Assembly: GCA_023419995.1 (NCBI GenBank)
Contig: JAEZXF010000532.1
Coordinates: 1-7,726 of the forward strand
Length of the DNA stretch: 7,726 nt
Reading direction: 5' to 3'
Source: Pseudomonadota bacterium
Lineage (GTDB): Bacteria > Pseudomonadota > Alphaproteobacteria > Rhizobiales > Rhizobiaceae
Shown: positions 1 to 6,044 of the stretch, piece after piece
Layout: the number at the start of each line of letters is the position of its first letter
Position numbering within the stretch: position 1 is the stretch's first letter
Made by a program: the position numbers and the translations under genes
The notes under the pieces: model-generated
What the model saw: only the letters and a program-made list of their open reading frames with translations
What the model was told of the DNA's origin: nothing
The model's database searches: none

Positions 1-1
1 G

Positions 2-604
2 GTCCTCGCCGACCGCATCCGCGCCGCCGAGTCCTTGACGGGCGGCGAGATCTACTGCGTCGTCGCCCGTTCGAGCGAGCGGTACTTCTTCCCGGCCGCG
101 TTCATGCTGGCCGTGGGCGTGCTGGTCGCCGGCGTCGCGGTGGCGCTCTGGCTCGACCGGAGCTGGATCGTCGTCGGCCATCTCGGCTTCGTGCTCAGCC
201 AGATCGCCGCGCTCGCGGCCGCGCTGCTGGTGCTGCGCGCCGTGCCCGGCCTAGCCATCCGGCTCACCCCGCGCGGGTTGCGCTACCGCCGCGCCCACGA
301 CAACGCCGTGCGGCAGTTCCTCGCCCACAACGTCCACCTGACCGAGAAGCGCACCGGCATCCTGATCTTCGTGTCGCTGGCCGAGCGCTACGCCACGGTG
401 ATCGCCGACGCCGGCATCAGCGGGAAGGTGCCGCAGGCGGAGTGGGACGCGATCGTCGCCCGCATCACCGCCGCCGCCAGGGCCGGCCGGCTGACGGAAG
501 GCCTCGCCGACGCCATCGACAAGGCGGGCGCGCTGCTGGCCGGGCATTTCCCCGGTGGCGTCAGCAACCCGAACGAGCTCGACGACCACGTCGTCGAGAT
601 CTGA
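2..604 (+). CDS. TPM-domain (YgcG/DUF477-like) membrane protein, 5' end missing
   Basis: The frame is open to the left window edge, so the true start lies outside; about 200 residues are visible. A TTG at 35 could be read as a start but would cut through a conserved block: residues 5-23 read RIRAAESLTGGEIYCVVAR, which matches the 'I..AE..T.GEI..V.A' opening of TPM domains. After it come a hydrophobic segment at about residues 29-51, a second long one at about 54-86, and a soluble C-terminal part of about 110 residues with the 'HNVHLTEKRTGILIFVSLAERYATVIAD' type pattern of TPM proteins (mid-part, split here by position: roughly residues 99-126). TPM proteins are membrane-anchored and often sit next to LemA; their biochemical role is poorly defined in bacteria. 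I infer an inner-membrane protein, probably the last gene of a lemA/TPM cluster lying to the left. Family call is fairly secure; function is not. Confidence 0.8.
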   Translation, partial: VLADRIRAAESLTGGEIYCVVARSSERYFFPAAFMLAVGVLVAGVAVALWLDRSWIVVGHLGFVLSQIAALAAALLVLRAVPGLAIRLTPRGLRYRRAHDNAVRQFLAHNVHLTEKRTGILIFVSLAERYATVIADAGISGKVPQAEWDAIVARITAAARAGRLTEGLADAIDKAGALLAGHFPGGVSNPNELDDHVVEI

Positions 605-631
605 CCCGGCCGCACCACCGGTTGTGAGAAA

Positions 632-663
632 TGCCCGCCGGCACGCCGCGCCGCTTGCGGGCA
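632..663 (+). repeat. 7-bp inverted repeat after the TPM gene
   Basis: TGCCCGC (632-638) is perfectly complementary to GCGGGCA (657-663), with an 18-base loop. It lies 28 bases after the TPM stop and overlaps the -35-like element of the GNAT gene. It could act as a weak transcription terminator, but no T-run follows, so this is uncertain. Confidence 0.3.
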
Positions 664-684
664 CGGCCGCGTCGGGTCTATGGT
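655..684 (+). promoter_or_regulatory. Candidate sigma-70-like promoter of the GNAT gene
   Basis: TTGCGG (655-660) and TATGGT (679-684) are separated by 18 bases and match the TTGACA/TATAAT consensus at 3/6 and 4/6 positions. The second element sits in the only AT-rich patch of this 89-base gap. Transcription would begin near 691, only about 3 bases before the ATG at 694. Prediction by eye only. Confidence 0.3.
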
Positions 685-693
685 TAACAAATC

Positions 694-1200
694 ATGAATA
701 CGCTGACGATCGACATCCGCAGAGCCGAGCCGCGCGACGCCGCCGCCATCGCCGACGTGCACGCCGAATCGTGGCAGGGCGCCTATGGCGGCATCATCCC
801 CTTCCGGGCGCTCACCGCGATGATCGGCCGGCGCGGGCAGGCGTGGTGGTCGTCGGCCATCCGCCGCGCGGCCAGCGTGCTGGTGATCGAGATCGGCGGC
901 GACGTGGTCGGCTACGCCACGCTCGGCAGGAACCGCGCCCGCGAGCTGCCGCAGGAAGGCGAGATCTACGAGCTGTACATCAAGCCGGAGTACCAGGGCG
1001 TCGGCCTCGGCACCCGCCTGTTCGCCGCCGCGCGCGACCGGCTCGCCTCGCACGGCTTCAGCGGCCTCGTCGTCTGGGCGCTTGAGGACAACGTCAACGC
1101 CACCGGCTTCTATGCCGGGGCGGGCGGCCGCGACGTCGCCGAGGGCGTCGAGGTGTTCGACACCCACGCCCTGCGCAAGGTCGCCTTCGTCTGGGACTGA
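694..1200 (+). CDS. GNAT-family N-acetyltransferase
   Basis: A complete 168-residue protein with the layout of a single GNAT domain, which transfers acetyl from acetyl-CoA to an amine. Residues 8-30 form the N-terminal beta strand and helix 1 (IRRAEPRDAAAIADVHAESW). The acetyl-CoA pyrophosphate loop (motif A) is at 93-106: ELYIKPEY followed by Q101-G-V-G104-L-G106, fitting Q/R-x-x-G-x-G/A. Motif B follows at about 124-143 (LVVWALEDN...A..FY), the usual N...A..FY pattern. No membrane or signal segment is present, so it is cytoplasmic. The ATG at 694 is chosen because the GNAT fold begins directly after it; I see no Shine-Dalgarno sequence upstream. The substrate cannot be told: the family covers antibiotics, ribosomal protein N-termini, polyamines and metabolites. 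The gene stands alone between its own gap and the ppa leader. Confidence 0.88.
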   Translation: MNTLTIDIRRAEPRDAAAIADVHAESWQGAYGGIIPFRALTAMIGRRGQAWWSSAIRRAASVLVIEIGGDVVGYATLGRNRARELPQEGEIYELYIKPEYQGVGLGTRLFAAARDRLASHGFSGLVVWALEDNVNATGFYAGAGGRDVAEGVEVFDTHALRKVAFVWD

Positions 1201-1260
1201 CAGGCCGCGCCGCCGGCCGCTTCCACGCCTTCTCCCGCCGCGCGCACACTCCGTTGTGCA

Positions 1261-1287
1261 TTGCCATATCGGCGCGTCCGGTATATC
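1261..1287 (+). promoter_or_regulatory. Candidate promoter of ppa
   Basis: TTGCCA (1261-1266) and TATATC (1282-1287) lie 15 bases apart in the 159-base gap before ppa, each matching consensus at four positions. The spacing is shorter than ideal (16-18), so this is a weak call. The start of transcription would fall near 1294, giving a leader of about 66 bases. A 9-base direct repeat overlaps it. Confidence 0.28.
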
Positions 1288-1291
1288 GGCG
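1266..1291 (+). repeat. 9-base direct repeat ATATCGGCG
   Basis: ATATCGGCG occurs at 1266-1274 and again at 1283-1291, 17 bases from start to start, on top of the candidate ppa promoter. The period is longer than one helical turn (about 10.5 bases) and shorter than two. It could be a tandem operator or chance. Confidence 0.4.
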
Positions 1292-1313
1292 GCCGCAAGC
1301 GCCTCCACGGCGC

Positions 1314-1330
1314 CGGGCCGCGACGGCCCG
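1314..1330 (+). promoter_or_regulatory. Stem-loop in the ppa leader
   Basis: CGGGCCG (1314-1320) and CGGCCCG (1324-1330) form a perfect 7-bp all-GC stem with a 3-base loop. It ends 17 bases before the ppa Shine-Dalgarno sequence (AGGA, 1348-1351). No T-run follows, so it is not a standard terminator. It could stabilise the leader or affect ribosome access; role inferred only. Confidence 0.4.
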
Positions 1331-1359
1331 CCCCCAAAGTCCAGACCAGGAACGCACCC

Positions 1360-1896
1360 ATGCGCATCGACGCCATTGCGATCGGCACGAACCCGCCCCA
1401 CGACATCAACGTCATCATCGAGGTCCCGGTCGGCGGCCAGCCGATCAAGTACGAGATGGACAAGGAGGCCGGCACCCTCGTCGTCGACCGCTTCCTCTAC
1501 ACGCCGATGCACTATCCGGGGAACTACGGCTTCGTGCCGCACACCCTGTCCGAGGACGGCGACCCCATCGACGTGCTGGTCTGCAACACGCGCCAGCTCG
1601 TGCCGGGCTGCGTCATCAACGTGCGCCCGATCGGCGTGCTGGTGATGGAGGACAATGCCGGCAAGGACGAGAAGGTCATCGCCGTGCCCTCTCCGCACCT
1701 GACGCGCCGCTACGAGAACGTCCGCAGCCATTCCGACCTGCCGGAGATCACGCTCCAGCAGATCGAGCACTTCTTCGAGCACTACAAGGATCTCGAGCCC
1801 GGCAAGTGGGTGAAGATCGGCGACTGGCGCGGCCCCGACGAGGCGCAGCGCATGATCGTCGAGGCGATCGAGCGCGCGAAGACGGCCAGGCGCTGA
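1360..1896 (+). CDS. ppa: Family I soluble inorganic pyrophosphatase
   Basis: A complete 178-residue cytoplasmic enzyme that hydrolyses pyrophosphate to two phosphates with Mg2+, pulling nucleic-acid, protein and other biosynthesis forward. The signature D-G-D-P-I-D-V is at residues 66-72. Every active-site residue I know from E. coli Ppa is present at a +1 offset: E21, K30, E32, R44, Y52, Y56, D66, D68, D71, D98, D103, K105, Y142, K143. The length is standard for the compact bacterial form (about 175 residues). The ATG at 1360 is chosen because AGGA at 1348-1351 lies 8 bases upstream and the MRIDAI start is typical of alphaproteobacterial Ppa; an in-frame ATG at 1261 would add a non-conserved arginine-rich extension and is rejected. 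The gene is transcribed alone and converges with the secreted-protein gene 31 bases downstream. I see no convincing terminator in that gap, only a 4-bp stem at 1897-1906. Confidence 0.97.
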   Translation: MRIDAIAIGTNPPHDINVIIEVPVGGQPIKYEMDKEAGTLVVDRFLYTPMHYPGNYGFVPHTLSEDGDPIDVLVCNTRQLVPGCVINVRPIGVLVMEDNAGKDEKVIAVPSPHLTRRYENVRSHSDLPEITLQQIEHFFEHYKDLEPGKWVKIGDWRGPDEAQRMIVEAIERAKTARR

Positions 1897-1927
1897 GGCG
1901 TCCGCCCCCGACCCGCACCGCGCGCCG

Positions 1928-2530
1928 TCACTCGTTCTCGCGGACGAAGTCCGGCAGCGCCACGCTGCCGGCATCGACGGTCGGCTGGTCGCCGCAGGCG
2001 AAGTCGCGCGCCTGCCGGTCGGCGATGCGGCGCGCCTTGCCGTTGGCGTCGGCATTGCCGGTGGCGACGACGTAGCCCACCGCGCATCCCTCGCGGCCGT
2101 GCACCTGGCCGACCTTCTCGACGACCAGCACCTCGACGTCCGGCCCGCCCTCGCCGTCGGCGACGAACCAGCGGTGGATGGTGGCGAACGGCGTCTCGCG
2201 GCCGCCGTCGCGGGCGATGCGCCATTCGATCTTCGGTCCGGCCGAGTTGAACGCGGCGAAGCTCTCCCAGGCCGGCGCGAGGTCGCCGTCGGGCGGGAAC
2301 CCGTAGAACAGCGATTCGCGCGCGTCGCCGTACTGGAGCATCACCGGATAGCCGCGATAGCCGGCGCACACCATGTTGGACCACTCGCCCTCGCCCTCCT
2401 CCGCCGCGGCGAAGACCGAGCAGTCCCGGTCGGCCACGAGGTCGGTGTAGACGCTGACGATGTCCTCGGCCGCGGCCGGCGAGGCGCAACCGAGGGCGAG
2501 GAGGAGGCTGGCGGCGGACGCAAGGCGCAT
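1928..2530 (-). CDS. Secreted four-cysteine protein of unknown function
   Basis: A 200-residue protein with a clear Sec signal peptide: M-R, a hydrophobic core at residues 5-15, then A-S-P-A-A-A with likely cleavage after A21 before E22. The mature part (about 179 residues) has four cysteines, C37, C55, C149 and C179, which could form two disulfides in the periplasm. C15 lies in the signal but does not make a good lipobox (A-L-G-C), so a lipoprotein is less likely. Other visible blocks are GYRGYPVMLQYGD (58-69), GPKIEWRI (98-105) and a C-terminal NADANGKARRIADRQARDFAC stretch (159-179). I do not know a named domain for it, but the pattern is familiar from uncharacterised rhizobial proteins. 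The ATG is supported by GGGGAG 7 bases upstream. It lies 70 bases after the sensor kinase stop, with its own candidate promoter, so it may or may not be co-transcribed with the signalling operon. Confidence 0.8.
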   Translation of the reverse strand: MRLASAASLLLALGCASPAAAEDIVSVYTDLVADRDCSVFAAAEEGEGEWSNMVCAGYRGYPVMLQYGDARESLFYGFPPDGDLAPAWESFAAFNSAGPKIEWRIARDGGRETPFATIHRWFVADGEGGPDVEVLVVEKVGQVHGREGCAVGYVVATGNADANGKARRIADRQARDFACGDQPTVDAGSVALPDFVRENE

Positions 2531-2564
2531 CGAGGGGCTCCCCGGGCTCGGGATGGAAGGGCCG

Positions 2565-2594
2565 AACGTAGCGCGGTTCGCGCCCCACTGTGAA
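2565..2594 (-). promoter_or_regulatory. Candidate promoter of the secreted-protein gene, with hairpin in the spacer
   Basis: On the minus strand TTCACA (2594-2589, 5/6 match to TTGACA) and TACGTT (2570-2565, 3/6) are 18 bases apart, giving a start near 2558 and a leader of about 27 bases. The spacer holds a perfect 5-bp stem with a 3-base loop (2571-2583, GCGCG-GTT-CGCGC on plus). That hairpin might instead mark weak termination after the kinase gene; no T-run follows it. Confidence 0.3.
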
Positions 2595-2600
2595 GCCGCG

Positions 2601-5348
2601 TCAGGCCGGGCTGCTCTGCCGGCTCTGCCGCGCGGCGGGCTCGGCGGGGATCAGCGGCAGCGTCACCCGGAAGCAGGCGCCGTGCTCGACGCCCGGCACG
2701 AACTCCAGCCGGCCCTTCATCCGCGTCACGATCTCGCGGCTGATCGGCAGGCCGAGGCCGGCGCCGGCATAGGTCGTCGCCTCGCCCTGCCGGCCGCGAT
2801 AGAACTTGTCGAAGATGCGCGGCCGCTCCTCCTCGGGAATGCCGACGCCGTTGTCCGCCACCTCGATGACGTAGTTGCGCCCCTCGATGCGCGAGCGCAC
2901 CGTCACCTTGGGCGCGGTGGCGCCGTTGTACTTGATGGCGTTGGAGATCAGGTTGATGAGCACCTGGCCGAGCCGGTCGGGGTCGGCCGACACCGGCGCC
3001 GTCTCGGCGCGCGGGCCCGTCCGCATCGCCGTGCCGCTCTGGCGGGCCAGCGCGTCGCAGACGTGCAGCGCCTGGTCGAGCGATTCCTCGGCGTCGATCG
3101 GGCGGTTCTCCCACACGCGCTCGCCGCGCTCCAGCGCCGACAGGTCGAGGATCTCGTCGAGCAGCGAGGTCAGCCGCAGGCTCTCCTTGTGGATGGTGGT
3201 GATGAACTTGCGCCGCGACGGCTCGTCGAGATCGTCCTCCGTCAGCAGGATTTCGGAGAAGGCACGGATCGCCGTCATCGGCGTGCGCACCTCGTGGCTG
3301 ACCTGGCTCAGGAACTCGTCCTTCTGCAGGTCGACCTTGCGCAGCTGGCGGTTGGCGGTCTCGAGCTTCTCGGCCGTGGCGCGAAGCTGCGCCGAGGCGC
3401 GCTCCAGCGCCTGCGAGTGCTCGATGGCCTGCTGGGTCTCGTCGGCCATCTGCATGACCTCCTCCAGCGACACCGCGTCGCCGGACACCACCTTGGACAG
3501 CATGACGTGCGCCGAAGCAGCGCCGACGGAGCCGGCGAGCTCGCGCTCCAGCCGGTGGATGAACGCCGGGCTGGGCGCGAGGCTGGTCCACGGCATGCCC
3601 GCCTGCTTCGCCTCCTCGGAGAACAGGTCGACCGCGCGCTGGTGGCCGCGCACCCGGCGCGCGGCGAGGAACAGATCGTCGGCGGTGGCCGAGCCGCGCA
3701 GCGGGCTCGCCTCGCCATGCGCCTTGCGGAACACGTCGAGGAACAGCGCCGCCTGCACGTGCTCCAGCGCCGACTGGCTGGTGACCAGCGAGCCGACGAT
3801 CAGCACCGAGGTGTTGAGGAACAGACTCCAGAACACGGCATGCGCCAGCGGATCGAGCCGTTCGAGGCCGAACAGCGCCTGCGGCCTCAGCCACGAGATG
3901 CCGAACGGGCCTTCCGCCATGATGGCGGCGACCGCCGGCGACGACGAGGCGAAGGACGGCATGAAGCTCGACCACACCCAGACGAGGAAGCCGATCGAGA
4001 TGGCGGCGACCGCGGCCCGCGCCGAGGCGTCGCGCCAGAACAGGGCGGCGAGGATCGCCGGCAGGAACTGGGCCACGCCGGTGAAGGAGATGAGGCCGAT
4101 CGGCGCCAGCGCGTCCGAGGCGCGCGTGAGGTAGAAATAGCTGAAGCCGAGCAGCAGGATCAGCACGATCGACAGCCGGCGCGCGTTGAGGATCAGCCGG
4201 CGCACGCCCTGCCCGTCGCCGATGCCCTCGTTGGCGGTCATGCGCAGCATGATCGGCACGACGATGTGGTTCGACACCATGATCGACAGCGCGATGGATT
4301 CGAGGATGATCATCGAGGTGGCCGAGGAGAAGCCGCCGATGAAGGCGAACAGCGCCAGCCCGTCCTGCCCGCCGGCGAGCGGCAGCGTCAGCGTGAACAT
4401 GTCCGGGTTGGAGCCGGCGGGCATCACCGTCAGGCCGTAGAGCGCGATCGGCACGATGAACAGGCTCATCGCCAGCATGTAGGCCGGGAAGGCCCAGCTC
4501 GCCGTGCGCAGGTGGCTCTCGTCCGAGTTCTCGACGACGGTGACCTGGAACTGCCGCGGCAGGCAGATGATGGCCGCCGCCGCCAGCAGCATCGAGGCGA
4601 TCCAGCGGTCGCCGAACGTCTCGTGCGCGTGGATCGACAGGCCGGCCTCGGCGGCGCGGGTGTAGATGGCGTCGAGCCCGCCGCTGACGTAGAGCACGGA
4701 CAGCCCGACGGCGACCAGCGCCGCCAGCTTGACCACGGCCTCGAGCGCGATCGCCGCGACCACGCCGTGGTGCTGCTCCTTGGCGTCGACGTTGCGGGTG
4801 CCGAACAGGATGGTGAACACGGCCATGCCGGCGGCGACGCCGAAGGCCAGCCCGACCTCGTCCCAGCCCTCGAGGCTGCCGCGGCCGAACTCCGACGAGC
4901 CGGCGATGGTCTCGATCGACGAGGTGACGGCCTTGAGCTGGAGCGCGATGTAGGGCGCGATCGCGATCACCGCCAGGATGGTGACGAGCACGGCGAGCCG
5001 GTTCGACTTGCCGAAGCGCGACGACAGGAGGTCGGCGATCGAGGTGATGCGCTGGTCGTGGCTGATGCGCACCAGCCGGCGCAGGATGAACCACCAGCCG
5101 ATGAACACCAGCGTCGGCCCGAGATAGATGGTGACGAACTCCAGCCCGTTGCGCGCCGCCGAGCCGACCGCGCCGTAGAAGGTCCAGCTCGTGCAGTAGA
5201 CCGAGATCGACAGCGTGTAGACGAAGGGCGAGCGCAGGAAGCCGCCGTCGCGGTTCCGCGTGTGGTGGTCGCCGAGGAAGGCGACGAGGAACAGCAGCCC
5301 GACATAGGCGACGGCGGTCGCGATGACGAGGTCGGCGGTCAGCGTCAC
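2601..5348 (-). CDS. Transporter-type sensor histidine kinase (SLC5/SSS-STAC-HisKA-HATPase)
   Basis: A 915-residue inner-membrane sensor kinase. Residues about 5-525 form a sodium/solute symporter (SSS/SLC5) fold with about 13 hydrophobic helices, including VYCTSWTFYGAVG (50-62), typical of CbrA/CrbS-like kinases. Residues about 553-660 resemble the STAC linker domain: DLFLAARRVRG (558-568) and LERELAGSVGAASAHVML (600-617). A coiled-coil-like stretch (630-680) leads into HisKA, with the phosphorylated H685 in SHEVRTP. The ATPase domain has the N-box (N799, N803), G1 DNGVGIP (832-838), F-box F846/F849 and G2 GAGLGL (862-867). No PAS domain and no C-terminal receiver are seen, unlike CbrA (PAS) or CrbS (PAS). 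The GTG start at 5348 overlaps the stop of the upstream membrane gene (GTGA); a longer reading to 5450 would add a proline/arginine-rich tail lying inside that gene and is rejected. It likely autophosphorylates in response to a transported or bound solute and passes phosphate to the receiver at 5616-6005. The solute is unknown. Confidence 0.92.
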   Translation of the reverse strand: MTLTADLVIATAVAYVGLLFLVAFLGDHHTRNRDGGFLRSPFVYTLSISVYCTSWTFYGAVGSAARNGLEFVTIYLGPTLVFIGWWFILRRLVRISHDQRITSIADLLSSRFGKSNRLAVLVTILAVIAIAPYIALQLKAVTSSIETIAGSSEFGRGSLEGWDEVGLAFGVAAGMAVFTILFGTRNVDAKEQHHGVVAAIALEAVVKLAALVAVGLSVLYVSGGLDAIYTRAAEAGLSIHAHETFGDRWIASMLLAAAAIICLPRQFQVTVVENSDESHLRTASWAFPAYMLAMSLFIVPIALYGLTVMPAGSNPDMFTLTLPLAGGQDGLALFAFIGGFSSATSMIILESIALSIMVSNHIVVPIMLRMTANEGIGDGQGVRRLILNARRLSIVLILLLGFSYFYLTRASDALAPIGLISFTGVAQFLPAILAALFWRDASARAAVAAISIGFLVWVWSSFMPSFASSSPAVAAIMAEGPFGISWLRPQALFGLERLDPLAHAVFWSLFLNTSVLIVGSLVTSQSALEHVQAALFLDVFRKAHGEASPLRGSATADDLFLAARRVRGHQRAVDLFSEEAKQAGMPWTSLAPSPAFIHRLERELAGSVGAASAHVMLSKVVSGDAVSLEEVMQMADETQQAIEHSQALERASAQLRATAEKLETANRQLRKVDLQKDEFLSQVSHEVRTPMTAIRAFSEILLTEDDLDEPSRRKFITTIHKESLRLTSLLDEILDLSALERGERVWENRPIDAEESLDQALHVCDALARQSGTAMRTGPRAETAPVSADPDRLGQVLINLISNAIKYNGATAPKVTVRSRIEGRNYVIEVADNGVGIPEEERPRIFDKFYRGRQGEATTYAGAGLGLPISREIVTRMKGRLEFVPGVEHGACFRVTLPLIPAEPAARQSRQSSPA

Positions 5349-5593
5349 GGGCCCACCCCCGGCGGGTTCTCCGGCAGCTTCTCGGGCGGCGGCCTGTCGT
5401 CGGGCAGGTAGCGGCTGAACCAGCACGCGCCGGCGACCAGCGCGATCCACAGCACGAAGACGTAGACGGTCTCGACCGGCACGCCGAAGACCCTGACGTC
5501 GAGGCGGAAGAGCAGGATCAGCGGCGGCATGTAGGCGAACGCGCCGAAGGCGGTGAAGAACAGCGCGGCGGCGCCGAGCTTGCGGCGGGTCAT
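5345..5593 (-). CDS. Small two-helix membrane protein overlapping the sensor kinase start
   Basis: An 82-residue protein. Residues 7-29 and 41-58 are hydrophobic and likely span the inner membrane, joined by RLDVRVFGVPVE; the C-terminal tail (66-82) is proline-rich and charged. The P-P-L-I-L-L-F...FG-P....Y..V.W pattern resembles the small membrane partners that accompany SSS permeases (YjcH/DUF485, DUF4212, DUF3311 types), and its position recalls CbrX, the small protein overlapping cbrA in Pseudomonas. I cannot say which family it belongs to. The ATG at 5593 is chosen because a longer in-frame reading (to 5680) would lie inside the response-regulator gene. There is no good Shine-Dalgarno sequence before it, but its start overlaps the stop of a nine-codon mini-ORF. 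Its own stop overlaps the kinase GTG by 4 bases, so the two proteins are probably made together. I infer a partner or assembly factor of the kinase's transporter domain. Confidence 0.8.
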   Translation of the reverse strand: MTRRKLGAAALFFTAFGAFAYMPPLILLFRLDVRVFGVPVETVYVFVLWIALVAGACWFSRYLPDDRPPPEKLPENPPGVGP

Positions 5594-5619
5594 GGCGCGG
5601 CCGGCGTCCGGGCCGTCAT
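5590..5619 (-). CDS. Nine-codon mini-ORF bridging regulator and membrane-protein genes
   Basis: ATG at 5619 to TGA at 5590 encodes MTARTPAAP. Its ATG overlaps the response-regulator stop (ATGA, 5619-5616) and its TGA overlaps the membrane-protein ATG (ATGA, 5593-5590). This fits a stop-restart relay, where ribosomes ending the regulator gene resume on the mini-ORF and then on the membrane gene, which lacks its own Shine-Dalgarno sequence. The peptide itself need not matter. It could also be chance. Confidence 0.35.
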   Translation of the reverse strand: MTARTPAAP

Positions 5620-6005
5620 TGCCGTTCGAGCGCCGCGCGCTGGTCGAGCAGCGCGCGCACGGCGTCGACGACGTCGGCATTGGCGTAGGGCTTGGTCACG
5701 AAGCTGTCGGCGCCGAGCTCCTCGGCGATGCGGCGGTCCTGCTGCTGGCCCTTGGCGGTCAGGACGAGCACGGGCAGGTCCTGCGTCGTCTCGTTGCCGC
5801 GGATCTGCTTCAGCACCTCGAAGCCGGAGCGCTTCGGCAGCATGATGTCGAGCACGAGCACGCGCGGCTCCTCGCGCCGCACGGCGTTCATCACCGCTTC
5901 GCCGTCGGTCACCGTCTGAACCGTCCAGCCTGCCCTCCGCATGACGAAGGTCAGCGCTTCGAGAATGCTCGGCTCATCCTCGGCGATCAGGATATCGATA
6001 GCCAA
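5616..6005 (-). CDS. Receiver-only (CheY-like) response regulator
   Basis: A 129-residue protein that is a single REC domain with no output domain. The key residues are all present: acidic pair E9-D10, phospho-acceptor D53 (in VLDIMLPKRSGFEVL), T83 (LTA) and K105 (KPY). The last visible helix ends at the C-terminus, so there is no DNA-binding or enzymatic part. The start is TTG at 6005: GGAGGAG lies 5 bases upstream, and residues I3-D10 then begin the domain exactly. A longer reading to an ATG at 6056 would translate the Shine-Dalgarno region as a glycine/arginine-rich tail and is rejected. As the first gene of the operon with the membrane protein and sensor kinase, it is the most likely phosphate acceptor of that kinase. 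With no output domain, it may act by protein contact, as a phosphate sink, or in a phosphorelay with an Hpt protein elsewhere. Confidence 0.93.
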   Translation of the reverse strand: MAIDILIAEDEPSILEALTFVMRRAGWTVQTVTDGEAVMNAVRREEPRVLVLDIMLPKRSGFEVLKQIRGNETTQDLPVLVLTAKGQQQDRRIAEELGADSFVTKPYANADVVDAVRALLDQRAALERQ

Positions 6006-6010
6006 ACCTG

Positions 6011-6028
6011 CTCCTCCACCCCTCCTCC
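6011..6028 (-). promoter_or_regulatory. Doubled Shine-Dalgarno sequence of the response regulator
   Basis: GGAGGAG occurs twice on the minus strand, at 6028-6022 and 6017-6011. The nearer copy is 5 bases before the TTG start and fixes it. A second full-strength copy 11 bases upstream is unusual and may act as a ribosome standby site, offsetting the weak TTG start codon. Confidence 0.75.
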
Positions 6029-6044
6029 AAGGGGACCCTCGCGC

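Noticed and set aside
1261..1359. Earlier in-frame ATG for ppa at 1261
   Set aside because: It adds an arginine-rich 33-residue extension not typical of the family, while ATG 1360 has a well-spaced Shine-Dalgarno sequence.
388..2055. A 555-codon minus-strand frame across the GNAT and ppa genes
   Set aside because: It runs opposite two well-supported genes and encodes an arginine/alanine/valine-rich protein without recognisable features.
2341..5094. A 917-codon frame on the minus strand within the kinase region
   Set aside because: Out-of-frame shadow of the kinase: arginine/proline/alanine-rich, with no motifs.
2460..5411. A 983-codon open frame on the plus strand opposite the sensor kinase
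   Set aside because: Its product is a low-complexity mix of R, H, D, G, E and A with no domain pattern, and it mirrors the kinase codons. Long antisense open frames are expected in such GC-rich coding DNA.
5349..5450. Longer start for the sensor kinase (34 extra residues)
   Set aside because: The extension lies inside the small membrane-protein gene, is proline/arginine-rich, and precedes a natural GTG start with a GTGA overlap.
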